Below, one piece after another: positions 47,842 to 58,104 of a stretch of 64,000 nt of DNA. The stretch's first letter is position 1. Each line of letters opens with the position of its first letter. Below the pieces are notes generated by a model, which saw only the letters and a program-made list of their open reading frames with translations, was not told the DNA's origin and searched no databases. Location: contig NC_077223.1 of the NCBI RefSeq assembly GCF_024763615.1, positions 82,894,627 through 82,958,626 of the forward strand. The letters run 5' to 3'. This DNA is from Phlebotomus papatasi. Lineage: Eukaryota > Arthropoda > Insecta > Diptera > Psychodidae. Made by a program: the position numbers and the translations under genes.

Positions 47842-47853
47842 ACTATAAAAATA
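47842..47853. repeat. TSD of I-like element (5' side)
   Basis: ACTATAAAAATA, exact partner of 42432-42443. The next bases differ on the two sides, so the duplication is 12 bp. Confidence 0.9.
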
Positions 47854-48713
47854 TGTATATTTGATATTTTTAACGTTTGCGAGAGTAAAACGTCACAAAT
47901 TATCCCAAGACTGACAAAATTTGCCCCAGCAATTTTGCGAATCTCCACAAAATCGACCTTTAGAAAATGATTCGAAAATAACATTTCTTTCGAGATAGAG
48001 GAAAATTGTCTTCTGCAATGTTGTAGAGCAGCAAATTTCCTATAAGAATATGCTCATTATATAATAAAACGTTTGAGTTTTCTCAGAGCTCGTGAAAGAA
48101 TTAAATATGCGTTTTGATAAGTTTTGCCCCAGTCTCCCCTACCTGTTGATAGAGCATTTTTGATGCATTTTACAATTACAAAATCCTGAATTGTTTTGTT
48201 CTTTAATAAACAATTAACTCAAAAACCAACTTTTATGCATTATCAATTTTCTTAATGCAGCTATGCTAGATATGACCTTATTATATTATATTTTCTAACT
48301 TCCGTGTTTGCAATTCCCAAAATTTTACTTATTCCCGGATTAGCTTTTGGTTCATCACTAAAATATTAAATTCTAATGTAACCTTATAATTTTGAGTTTT
48401 CACATAAAAATCTTGATTATTTATTTAAATTCCATTGTCTCTGTTATAGGATTTCTTCTTGTCTCATTCTTGAAAAAAAAAGAAAGAGATTTGGTGTCAC
48501 ATACTCTGAGTGACGCTTATAAAAATAAGAACCAACAGTTTTATTCTTAGATATAGAGAAATTTTCCGACAGGTTTTCCGAAACTCTGATCCGTATTAAA
48601 TTAAAGGAGTTGAATCATGTTACTGAATCGCAAATTTAAGATGACTTCAACAAAATGATGTTTTCAATTCCTAATCTGGAGTTGACCTGCCCAGTAACGC
48701 AAATTCGGTGTTT

Positions 48714-51700
48714 GTACAGTAGTACGACAAGTAGTACTCTGTATAGTACTTGCCTTATGGAAATTTTAATGACCGTGACACAAGACGTTCCAGGAACTTT
48801 GTTCGGGGTTGAGTGGTGAAAATGCTGTGGGGAATTCGCAATTTTTGAATTTTAAAATAACGACATTTTTTTAATTTCAACTGACCAACGGTTTTTTACC
48901 GGTTTTAACCGTATTTTTAATAATAAATCTAAAATATATACTAAAATTAAATTTATTTGCATTTAAATTTATAAAATACAAATTATTAATTTAATTACAA
49001 ATTTTTATGTTATTTATATCGTACTTTCGCGATTTTAGTGGAATTTTGAGCATTTTTGGGATTTTTTAATTTTTCATTACATAATTAGATAGAAAATTGT
49101 GTACATTTTAAATCCGGTTTTATCTTAAAAAGGTTTATACTGAACATTTTCCTTAATTTTAAATTTTCATAAATATTTTTTGCTGATTTTCTTAAAAAGA
49201 TTATTAAAGAATGGCGTTTCATTCATTGTAGTGATAAAAATTAAATGATAATTAGGCACAAAAAACTATTTCTTTCAATAATAATTAACTATTGATTAAT
49301 ATTTTATTAAAAAAAAAGTGTTCTTGTATTAATCCATGCAAAGTGTCACATTTGTGAAAAATCTGAGTCAAATCTCCAGAAATATTATGTGTAATACTGG
49401 TATTTCCTAAGAATAAGAGTGGCGTATCGAGCTAAAATAACATGTTTTGCATCAAAGATTCATTTTTTTCTCAAATATAGAAACAGAAAATATGTCCAGG
49501 AAATGATATTTCTGTATCTCAATAATTGACGGCAATTAAGTTACTTATAGAAATAAAAACAAAAAAATAAATATTTTAGAACGAAAGTTATGTGTTAAAT
49601 ATGAGCAGTCCAATCTAAATACTTGTAAAAAGTTCCACTTGAAATATTAATTATTAAAATACGAAAGAAGTATAATGTTTTAGGGTTGCCATCTCAATAT
49701 ACCCAAATGCAAAATGTGCTACTTAAATCGTGAAAGTGCGAATACCATACAAAATCGAGAAAATTTGAAAAAATTATTAAAATTAACTAGAAATTATGTT
49801 TTCTGCCGATGTTTTCCTAACCGCTTATGTCCGTCCTTCTCGTCATTTGACGTAAGTTTATAGTTGCTGGCTCTCAATAAGTGCTAACTCGGTGCACTCC
49901 AGTTTTTCTGTAACGATGATACAAAATAGTTTTAAAAATCCCATATAAAAATATTTTCTTATTAAAATTAATAAAGAAAAAACTACCAAATAAATTATTT
50001 TTAACATTTTAAAGACGATTGGGTCACCCGTGTGACCCGTAGATAAAATATTTTTTCCTGACTACCTAAAGTTATTTCTTTTTAATGTTTGTGCCTTTTT
50101 TTTTCGCTATTTCTTAACTTTACTCTTCAAAAGTTAAAATGAAAGGAGGGGAGTGAATGGGTAAAATCAGAGGCATGACATTTCCTATGTTTCCCATATG
50201 TTTCTAGCGCGCCGAAAAAAATTTTGGGTTTATTAGCTGTTTTCTGTCAATGTAGAATGAATTAGGAAAAAATATAAATCCAAAATAAAAGCCAACTTAA
50301 TATTGAATAGGCAACCGAAAACCCGAAATTGGCAACCTACGTAGTTTTGGAGATATCTCGTGAAATGTGTACGAAATCAGGGAAAAATTTACACTAAAAT
50401 CGGTCGTATTTTTCAGAGCTAATGTCACGGGTAAAATTATTTGTATTCAGTTGTTAGTGAATGGATTTTGTTTTATTAGAATTTATTTTATAAAATTTTA
50501 CTATGTAAAAAATTAAGAAAAAAGCTTACATTTGAGATAAGGTGCAGTTGACTGCACTTTCTGATAAATATTAAAAAATCAACAATTTTTAATAATAAAC
50601 GGCATTGAAGATCTTCAATCTAAGGGTAAGATGCATGAGATCTATGAGATCACCTGTAACTCATCCGATTGGGCTAAAATTTTACTATGTTGTAGCTGAT
50701 GTCAAGACCTTTTCAGAACGTATCTATGTTTCAGTCTACGTCAAGCATTTACCTAGGCTCACAGTTTTAAATTTTGAAATATTCATATTTTGGCGGCCTT
50801 TATTTTTTAGTCTTAATTATTTGAGACCTAAATGAAATATCTCAGTAATAATTAAAAATGGTGAAGACTTTTATTTTAAATATTTATTTACTTTTACATA
50901 ATTGAAAAGATATAAACGAAAAATTCATATATTTATATTTTTTATTTTTTAATCTTTGCGACAACAGCTTTTCAGATCCTCAAATAATTTGCTGTTATAA
51001 GCAAAAACGTTACTTTTCTTTTTCTTTATTTGTTAGACCACATCTTCTAACAATAGTGCTGTCTTTTTGTGATGGTTTCAATAATGGAAGTGCACCGTAG
51101 TTCTGTATTCATGAGAGTATCATATTTTTTAAAGTTGTAGGAATTTAGGATATTTTTTTTACAAATGTCCAGCTATTTGCTATATTTAAGCTCAAAATTG
51201 AGCAATTTTTAAATTACTTTTTTTATATTCCAATTTTTTTAAGCAAAACCCTTTTGTGAATAGAAAGTTACTACGCTCATATAAGTACATTATATTTTTC
51301 ATTAGAGTGACAATTATCATTCATTGGTATCGTCAGAAAAATTTCTTGATTTTTTAGGTTATTTTTGTCCCTATCATGTAGAGGTAAAAAATGCACCGAA
51401 TCAGACTGTTGGATTTTACAAGGTTAGATGTAAAACGTGTCACTGATTTTGATTATCGGTTTCATTTTCATTGTTCATTTTCGGCCAGTAAAAAGTATTT
51501 CGTCCTTAAAGGGTTAAACCTAACACGCAGATCCACAAGGATTGAGGAAATACGATTATTTCATCCTTAATTACGATCTGAAACCCTAGAAAAGATACTT
51601 CCGGACAGAAAGTGTTTGAGAAATGAAAAAAATGTTGCCCTAAATTACCCTAAAAAAAATTAAAGAAAAAATCCTATCAAAGAAATCCTTTTTAAACCCA

Positions 51701-52256
51701 ATACACTTATCCATGGAGATTGAGGAAATTCTCACACCTTATTATAAATTAAATGTGGGGCCCAAAAAAGGCTTCCGGATGGAAAATGAATTAGAATGAG
51801 GTTAGAGCTTCCGAATGCAACCTTTTTTTTATCTACTGCCCAGATATTTTTTTTTCTTATTAAGCAACACTACTAACTTGAATTTGGGACTCTTCAAGAA
51901 TATTTTATTAAAAAAAAATTGCCTTGGGAGCCCCAAAAACCAAAGGACGCTCACTAAGCGTCACTTTTATATTTCAGTGTTTTTAAGACCTAAAAAATGA
52001 AAAACTCTACAGAACTGCAATCAAATTATCACGTACCTGTACTGTTCTCTGGAATCCTGCTGGTCAATTGCTTGAAAAAACACTAATTTATCATTTTTCA
52101 CTAATAAGAAAATTCACAAAACTCTGAGGAATCAGCCATCTGACAGGCGAATCCGGAACAAAGTTCCAGGAACGTCTTGTGTCACGCTGTACAAATTTTC
52201 CATAAGACAAGTACTATACAGAGTCCTACACGTCGTACTACTGTACAAACACCGAA
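48714..52256. mobile_element. 3.5-kb DNA element with roughly 95-bp TIRs, non-autonomous
   Basis: Left TIR (48714-48806) starts TTCGGTGTTTGTACAGTAGT; the right TIR (52154-52256) is its inverse, ending ACTGTACAAACACCGAA, with about 85% identity over its length. Both share CACAAGACGTTCC.GGAAC near the inner edge. The interior is AT-rich, has no frame above about 76 codons, and holds a long piggyBac-like element (50001-51517). No transposase, and no clear TSD. The superfamily is unknown. Confidence 0.8.
50001..51517. mobile_element. Long relative of the piggyBac-like MITE
   Basis: Starts TTAACATTTTAAAGACGATT and ends CGTCCTTAAAGGGTTAA, the termini of the 16097 and 26221 MITEs, with TTAA at both edges. 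Next to the left end the palindrome appears as GGGTCACCCGTGTGACCC. The 1.5-kb interior has no transposase frame. It may be a deletion derivative intermediate between an autonomous copy and the short MITEs, or two half elements. Confidence 0.55.
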
Positions 52257-52760
52257 CTTTTGGTGGTGAATGTGGGGAAAATACCGTAGCGCCGCCGCAT
52301 TGGTGGCCACCGCAGAGAATTAAATTAGTTTTTGATGGTGACCACCACGCTCTGAAGAAATTGAGGGGTCGCCACCGTCAAAATTTTTCGAACCCAAAAC
52401 TCTTTCGTTACTGGGTGGAAACCGTGTTATCATAACATAACGTATTTTAGAGTTTCTTGTCTTAAGGTGTCACAAAGGTAAGACAGTGTAGAGAAAGTTG
52501 TACATATATAAACTTTTCTCAGATCACGTGCCTCATGTCTCGGAAAATTTTATACGTGAACTGTAGAATGAAAGAGTTCCAAGTGTCACTAGAAACTGGA
52601 ATACCCGTCTGCGGTGGATGATGTTCCACTCTTTGTCAATATTTAATAAGGACTTTGGGATGGAGTAAAGGTGATTTTAACTTTAATGTAAACACCTTTC
52701 TTTGCCATACACACATATCAAGTCTTTGAAAATTCATGGTGAATGTCCTCCCAAACTTAC

Positions 52761-52897
52761 CTGAACTATGTCACCTTGATCGTGACCCGACGCCGTGAAG
52801 GTAAGATGGCAGAGGAATGGCAATCGGGTCCACTGGGGCGGGGGCACCCGGAGAGCATACGTTCGACCCACATCTCCGTAGTAGGTTCGATTGCACA
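52761..52897 (-). CDS. CUB-domain protein, internal exon A
   Basis: A 137-nt exon on the minus strand. The acceptor is TTCTCTTTCTCATTTTCAG (AG at 52898-52899) and the donor is GTAAGTTTG. It opens with two bases of a codon begun in the previous exon, then 45 codons, ending phase 0. The translation includes CNRTYYGDVGRTYALRVPPP, FLCHLTF and GHDQGDIVQ. The two cysteines are in the positions of the first conserved CUB pair, and the DIVQ end continues exactly into IIFDGF of exon B. This makes it the start of the CUB domain. Upstream exons were not found; the Jockey-like element begins 0.6 kb upstream in the preceding intron, assuming the gene continues that way. Confidence 0.9.
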
Positions 52898-53282
52898 CTG
52901 AAAATGAGAAAGAGAATATTGATTAATTGAGGGGAAAATTGAAAAGCCACGGGAGGGCGCAAGATAGGGGGTGCTATATACAATATTTTGGGGGTAAAAT
53001 CGAGGGATTCTGCAATTAAAGTATGCGGAAGGGAGGCTCCCTTGTTGAACTTTTCTTCCAACTGCTTTTGTGTCTTTCTCCCAGAAGCCCCTACAAAGGT
53101 CCTTCATTCTTGATTTTCGGTGAAAACTTCACTTGAAAACTTTGTGAATTTTTCCCAAGATTTTCACGTGCTATATATTTAATAATCAACCATTGGGTCA
53201 ATTTTTACAATATTTCAGTGTGTCAAAAGTGTATCGAAACTTAAACATAAAGATAAAGGTACTATTGCAATACAAGATTTAG

Positions 53283-53400
53283 ATTAAAGGCTTAACTATA
53301 TGGCTTAACTTTTCTAACTTCTTATTATTCAAGATATTCTTTTGAAAATTTTGTTCTGAAATAGGATATTGAAGGTAAAATAAACTTGAATATTTACGAT
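53283..53400 (+). repeat. Dispersed GGCTTAAC repeat, copy 3 (partial)
   Basis: Contains AAAGGCTTAACTATATGGCT, then a block resembling the GATTGAATATTAAGGG part of the 28225 and 37862 copies. The CTGGGCTAAAC end is absent. Confidence 0.4.
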
Positions 53401-53498
53401 TTTCCAAAATTCTGAGAACTATCAGGATCCTTGGATTAAGAACTAATTCTATATTTCCGAATTTTGTGATTCCAGGACCCTGACATTTTTCAATTACA

Positions 53499-53509
53499 GG
53501 GTCTTGACA
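53499..53509. repeat. TSD of Jockey-like element (5' side)
   Basis: GGGTCTTGACA, identical to 58094-58104. A preceding A may extend it to 12 bp but is indistinguishable from the poly-A at the other end. Confidence 0.93.
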
Positions 53510-53699
53510 GGCATTTCGACGAGTGACAAGGCAAGTGATTTGTTTACTTTCTGATCGCTCCTAGAAAATTTTATATTTACACATATTTTCTTTGTTCCGA
53601 GCCCTACATTTGGATATTTTCTGAACCGCGGGAGGTCACGGGCCTGCCTAACATACTTGGTACCCCTTTTCCGTGACTTTCTGCGCAGATTGAGCTTTT

Positions 53700-55145
53700 A
53701 TGAGTCATCTAACCTCAATCGCTTCGGGAGCTTCTGTTGCTTCCCTCATAATGAGTGATGTTGATGAGGATGAGGAAGGTTCCTGTTCCACTCAAACGTC
53801 TTCTCATGGCGAAAACTCCAACAAGGATAGATTCTTAACGCCCACTGGCGCTGATCTCTACATGAAAAGGAAACGCAGCCCACGAGACAAGCCTAGTACA
53901 GCTAAACGGTCAAATGTCACTCCAATTACCACCAAAAACCGCTTCAGTGTTCTCGACAAAGATCTGGTCCCCCCTGTCTCTGGGGAGCAGCCCAAGAAGG
54001 AAAAACCTGTAGCTTTTCACATCAGAGGGGCTGATGCTATTGAGAAAATCGACGAGCTCATGAAGGTTCTGTTGATTAAAGACTATGAGGTGAAAATCAT
54101 GAAAAGGGGGATGGAAGCTAAACTTCAGCTCTTTAGTGTGGATGATTATCGAAAGGCCCAAAAATTTATGACTGAACACAATTTTCCATTCTTCACTTAT
54201 CAACTTAAGAGTGAGAAGGCACTGAAAATAGTTATGAAAGGCCTTCATCCCAAAATGACCACTGAGAGGGTTTCTAATGGGCTTAAGGAACTTGGTTTTA
54301 ATCCACGAAACGTCTCAAATTGTACAAACCGGCTTGGTGAAAAAACATCGTCCTTTTTGATTGAACTTGAGGATTCAATCGACAGCAATTGTCCTCATCC
54401 TATTTATGAGTTAAGACGCTTTCAGCATATGGTGGTTTCTATAGAGGAGCCCTACAGACCCAGAAGGCCAATTCAATGCCACAATTGTCAGGAATTCGGT
54501 CATTCCAGGACTAGATGCCATTTAAGTCCTATTTGTGTTGTCTGCGCTGGCCGTCACAGGACCCAGGATTGCGAAAAGGATAAAAACGACAGGACATGTA
54601 AGAAATGCAACAATTGTGGTAATAACCACACTGCAAATTATAGAGGGTGCTCTGTATATAAAGAGTTCTTAGAACGAATGAATCCTAGACAACGCAGGAA
54701 TCAGGGAACAAGACCACAGAATCAGAAACCTAGGCTGGGGCATGGTCAGAACGTAGACCAACAAGGTGACTTTATAAATCGAAATCCACTAATCCAGAAC
54801 CCTCAAAGACGGCAGACACCTCTGGATCAACAGCTGACTCCTAACCTCAATCAGCAAAGTAAACAACAGAAAACGACAAACTCCCGGAAGAATTCCACTG
54901 GCTCACAGAAGCAGCTAATTCCTTCATCATCCGGCCAATCTTATGCGAATATTATCTCTGGAGGTTCTCTCAACGTTAATGCTCAGCCCCATGAGGGCCA
55001 AAACGTCATTCAGCTTCTAATTCTAATGCAGTCAAACATGAACTCATTGCAAAGCAGCCTCACGGAGGTGATCAAACGCCAGTGCGAACTCGAAAACAGC
55101 GTAAAAGCTCTCCAAAAGACAGTAAGTCAATATTTTTCTAAATAA
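53700..55145 (+). CDS. Jockey-like ORF1: gag-like zinc-knuckle protein
   Basis: 481 codons, starting MSHLTSIASG. The product binds element RNA. Residues 1-100 are acidic then basic and probably unstructured; about 100-250 resemble the RNA-binding region of Jockey-type gag proteins. Three knuckles follow at about 259-317: CHNCQEFGHSRTRC (CX2CX4HX4C), CVVCAGRHRTQDC and CNNCGNNHTANYRGC. After a Gln/Asn/Pro-rich linker (about 330-415) a heptad-like C-terminus (MQSNMNSLQSSLTEVIKRQC) should form a coiled coil for self-association. The stop codon shares a base with the ORF2 start (TAATG). Confidence 0.95.
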   Translation: MSHLTSIASGASVASLIMSDVDEDEEGSCSTQTSSHGENSNKDRFLTPTGADLYMKRKRSPRDKPSTAKRSNVTPITTKNRFSVLDKDLVPPVSGEQPKKEKPVAFHIRGADAIEKIDELMKVLLIKDYEVKIMKRGMEAKLQLFSVDDYRKAQKFMTEHNFPFFTYQLKSEKALKIVMKGLHPKMTTERVSNGLKELGFNPRNVSNCTNRLGEKTSSFLIELEDSIDSNCPHPIYELRRFQHMVVSIEEPYRPRRPIQCHNCQEFGHSRTRCHLSPICVVCAGRHRTQDCEKDKNDRTCKKCNNCGNNHTANYRGCSVYKEFLERMNPRQRRNQGTRPQNQKPRLGHGQNVDQQGDFINRNPLIQNPQRRQTPLDQQLTPNLNQQSKQQKTTNSRKNSTGSQKQLIPSSSGQSYANIISGGSLNVNAQPHEGQNVIQLLILMQSNMNSLQSSLTEVIKRQCELENSVKALQKTVSQYFSK

Positions 55146-57844
55146 TGATGGATGTCCTAAGAATTTGTCTATGGAATGCTAATGGGCTTTTAAAGCATAA
55201 ACTAGAGGTGCAAGCTTTTCTTTTCTTGCACAAAATTGACATCATGTTAATAACAGAAACCCATTTTTCCGCGAAAACAAAGAAGAATTCTTTTTGTATT
55301 AGAAATTTTATTGCCTATGATACTATCCATCCAGATGGAAAAGCCCATGGAGGCACAGCAATTCTTATAAGAAGAGGGTTAGTGCATCACTTATATTCGC
55401 ATACAAGACTTCGTAACTTACAAGCTACAACCCTGGCGGTTAAACTGAATTCTGGTTGGTTAAATATATCCGCTGTTTATTGTCCTCCCAACAACTCGCT
55501 AAAACACGATGATCTTTCAAAATTCTTTGGATCTTTGGGAAGTAAATTCTTGGCCGGAGGCGATTATAATGCCAAACATCTTCATTGGGGCTCAAGGCTG
55601 ATAACATCAAGGGGGAGAGAACTTTATTCTGTGATTGATAAAGACAAACTTCAATTCATTTCTACTGGAGAACCTACTTTCTGGTCTTCTGACCGGAGAA
55701 AAATTCCAGATCTATTGGATTTTGCTATAACTAAAAATATAAATACGAACAATGTATTAGCTGAATCACTGCCTGACCTTTCGTCTGACCATACACCTGT
55801 ACTCTTTACTTTAAGGGATTACGCTTTGAAGGAATCTATTCCGCAAAGTATCACGAATAAATCTACTAATTGGGAAATCTATCGGCGGAAACTCCAAAAC
55901 AGCATTGATTTTAAAATTCCCTTAAAATCCCCTAAGGATATTGACAGAGCTGTATCGCACCTTTCCTCCGCTATTTGTGTTTCCGCTAGTGAGGCCACGC
56001 GTGAAACTCGTCCGAGAAATTTTTGTAATGAAGTCGCCTTGTCAGGCTCAGTAAAAGCGCTCATAAACAGAAAGCGTGCATTAAGGCGTGATTTCATGAA
56101 ATATAGATCTCCACACTCGAAGAAATTGTTAAACAGAGCCTCAAAGGATTTGAAAAAGATCCTAAAAGAAGAAAGGGACCAAAATATTCATAAGTATCTG
56201 TCTAAACTGTCTCCAAGTGATTCTTCTGGTAAATCTCTTTGGAAGGCTACGAAGAGAGTTAGTGGCTCCGTGGTCTCTCAACCATCTGTGAAGAGGTCAG
56301 ATGGATCTTGGGCTAAAAGTGATACGGAAAAGGCGTCAACCTTTGCTGAGCATCTTCAGGAAGTTTTCACCCCACACCCCTCCTCTGATGGAGAGGATAC
56401 GCCAAGTGTACCAAATGTGGTTTCCCGGGAGTCTCCATCCGATACAGTCACATTCTCAATGAAGGAATTGAAGGCGGGGGTTTCCTCCCTCAATTTAAGG
56501 AAAGCTTTTGGGCACGACCAAATTTCTGCGAGAATGATTAAACATCTTCCATTAAATGCCATGAGACTTTTGCTTTTCATTTTCAATGCTATTTTGAGAG
56601 TGGGTCATTTTCCAGAAATGTGGAAAGTGGCTGTGATCATAATGATACCGAAGCCTGGAAAAGATGCCTCGCTTGTCTCCTCGTATAGGCCCATTAGCTT
56701 GCTCCCCATCATGTCCAAGCTATTTGAAAAATTGCTGCTATCTAAACTGAATCCCATCTTGACTGCGACAAAGCTTATTCCTGATCACCAGTTCGGCTGT
56801 AGAGGTAAACATTCTACAGTGGAGCAAGTCCATCGAGTTGTAAAGGAGATTCATCATGCTTTTGATCACAAAAAATATTGTTCAGCAGTATTTATTGACA
56901 TCGCGCAGGCTTTCGACAAAGTCTGGCATGAGGGTTTGTTGGTGAAGATTAAGGCTTGCATGCCAGCCCAATTCCATTGCGTGTTATCTTCTTATTTACG
57001 AGATAGAAAATTCCACGTGAAACATCGTACTGCGACTTCTAAGGCGCACTGCATTAGGGCCGGAGTTCCGCAAGGAAGTGTTTTAGGCCCGGTTCTATAC
57101 CAACTATACACTTCTGACATCCCAGTTCCCGATGAAGTGATGTTAGCGACTTATGTCGATGATACCGCAGTGATGTGCTCTCATGTTAATCCCAACACTG
57201 CATCCAGAATCCTACAAGATGCCTTAATTCTTTTGGAGGCCTGGTTCAAGAAATGGCGAATTCGCATCAACAGCAGCAAATCTTGTCATGTCACGTTCTC
57301 TCTTATGAAGAGAGAGTGCCCTAGGGTACAAATCAATGGGTCTCACATTCCGCAAACTAGATCAGTTAAGTATCTGGGAGTTCACCTGGATAAAAGGCTG
57401 ACATGGGCCGAGCACATTACAACCAAAATCAAGCAATTGAAGATCACTAGTGCAAAGTTATTTTGGCTATCAAGACGTCAATCATCTTTGTCTCTGCATT
57501 GCAAAGTTTTGATCTATAAAATGATCCTCAAACCCATTTGGATGTACGCTGCTCCTATTTGGGGATGCGCTGCGAATACCCTAATTGACAAACTGCAATC
57601 TTTCCAGTCCAAATGGCTAAGGAAAGCCATTGGTGCTCCGTGGTACATTACAAATCACTGCATTCATCGTGATTTAAGGATGGATACAGTGAGGGAGTCT
57701 ATCTCTGAAGCAGCTGTGAGATACAACGCACGTATCCGGGTTCATCCGAATCCCCTTGCAACAAAAGTGTTTCATAATTGTGAATTTAGAAGACTGAACA
57801 AAGTGGATCCTGGCCAGGTGATGTGTAGGTGGCAGTCTAAGTGA
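55145..57844 (+). CDS. Jockey-like ORF2: endonuclease and reverse transcriptase
   Basis: 899 codons, intact, about the usual length for Jockey-group pol proteins. The endonuclease shows WNANGL (about residue 10), ITETHF, GGDYNAKHLHWG (about 139) and SSDHTPV. The reverse transcriptase shows SYRPISLLP, FIDIAQAFDKVWH (about 582), GVPQGSVLGP and the catalytic box TYVDDTA (about 669). The box has valine where most Jockey-type enzymes have alanine; both aspartates are kept. There is no RNase H domain after RT. The start ATG overlaps the ORF1 stop by one base, so translation probably restarts after termination. Confidence 0.96.
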   Translation: MMDVLRICLWNANGLLKHKLEVQAFLFLHKIDIMLITETHFSAKTKKNSFCIRNFIAYDTIHPDGKAHGGTAILIRRGLVHHLYSHTRLRNLQATTLAVKLNSGWLNISAVYCPPNNSLKHDDLSKFFGSLGSKFLAGGDYNAKHLHWGSRLITSRGRELYSVIDKDKLQFISTGEPTFWSSDRRKIPDLLDFAITKNINTNNVLAESLPDLSSDHTPVLFTLRDYALKESIPQSITNKSTNWEIYRRKLQNSIDFKIPLKSPKDIDRAVSHLSSAICVSASEATRETRPRNFCNEVALSGSVKALINRKRALRRDFMKYRSPHSKKLLNRASKDLKKILKEERDQNIHKYLSKLSPSDSSGKSLWKATKRVSGSVVSQPSVKRSDGSWAKSDTEKASTFAEHLQEVFTPHPSSDGEDTPSVPNVVSRESPSDTVTFSMKELKAGVSSLNLRKAFGHDQISARMIKHLPLNAMRLLLFIFNAILRVGHFPEMWKVAVIIMIPKPGKDASLVSSYRPISLLPIMSKLFEKLLLSKLNPILTATKLIPDHQFGCRGKHSTVEQVHRVVKEIHHAFDHKKYCSAVFIDIAQAFDKVWHEGLLVKIKACMPAQFHCVLSSYLRDRKFHVKHRTATSKAHCIRAGVPQGSVLGPVLYQLYTSDIPVPDEVMLATYVDDTAVMCSHVNPNTASRILQDALILLEAWFKKWRIRINSSKSCHVTFSLMKRECPRVQINGSHIPQTRSVKYLGVHLDKRLTWAEHITTKIKQLKITSAKLFWLSRRQSSLSLHCKVLIYKMILKPIWMYAAPIWGCAANTLIDKLQSFQSKWLRKAIGAPWYITNHCIHRDLRMDTVRESISEAAVRYNARIRVHPNPLATKVFHNCEFRRLNKVDPGQVMCRWQSK

Positions 57845-58026
57845 TTTTTTTCTATTTTTCTGAATTTATAGAAGTGATTTTTTTTTTTCCTCTAAGTCGG
57901 AGCATTGGCCCCGTCTTAGACTCCTGATAGTTATTTCCTTTGCCATTTATTTACATAACCTGAGATAATATGTAAACTGAAATTATGTACTTATTGTTTT
58001 TCTTTCCTTGAAAAGACAGATTGTAC

Positions 58027-58040
58027 AATAAAACACCACG

Positions 58041-58093
<53 letters not shown>
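58027..58093 (+). terminator. Poly-A signal and 53-nt poly-A tail of Jockey-like element
   Basis: AATAAA at 58027-58032 precedes the tail by 8 bases. The tail (58041-58093) is pure A, consistent with a young insertion copied from polyadenylated RNA. Confidence 0.92.
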
Positions 58094-58096
<3 letters not shown>

Positions 58097-58104
58097 TCTT
58101 GACA
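58094..58104. repeat. TSD of Jockey-like element (3' side)
   Basis: GGGTCTTGACA, exact partner of 53499-53509. Confidence 0.93.

Larger units (their letters stand above)
42131..48142. repeat. TIR element split by the I-like insertion
   Basis: Left end TAGGGGAGATTGGGGCAAAA (42131) is inverted at 48142 (TTTTGCCCCAGTCTCCCCTA). Removing the LINE and one TSD leaves about 600 bp. Inside, a segment beginning GATAGAGAAAAATTATCTTC (near 42388) recurs in the same orientation as GATAGAGGAAAATTGTCTTC (near 47993), so the original element had two diverged units. An inner GACAAAATTTGCCCCAGC lies at 47913. No coding capacity. Confidence 0.6.
53510..58093 (+). mobile_element. Full-length Jockey-like non-LTR retrotransposon
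   Basis: 4584 bp between perfect 11-bp TSDs (GGGTCTTGACA). The 5' end reads GGCATTTCGACGAGTGAC; then come a 190-bp 5' UTR, ORF1, ORF2, a roughly 196-bp 3' UTR and a pure poly-A of 53 nt. Two intact ORFs, the long unbroken poly-A and identical TSDs show a very recent insertion, probably from an active source. No RNase H and an X/Jockey-type gag indicate the Jockey group (inference). It is antisense to the CUB gene, 0.6 kb upstream of exon A. Confidence 0.96.

Noticed and set aside
53910..54248. Antisense gene within Jockey-like ORF1
   Set aside because: Shadow frame opposite a well-supported CDS.
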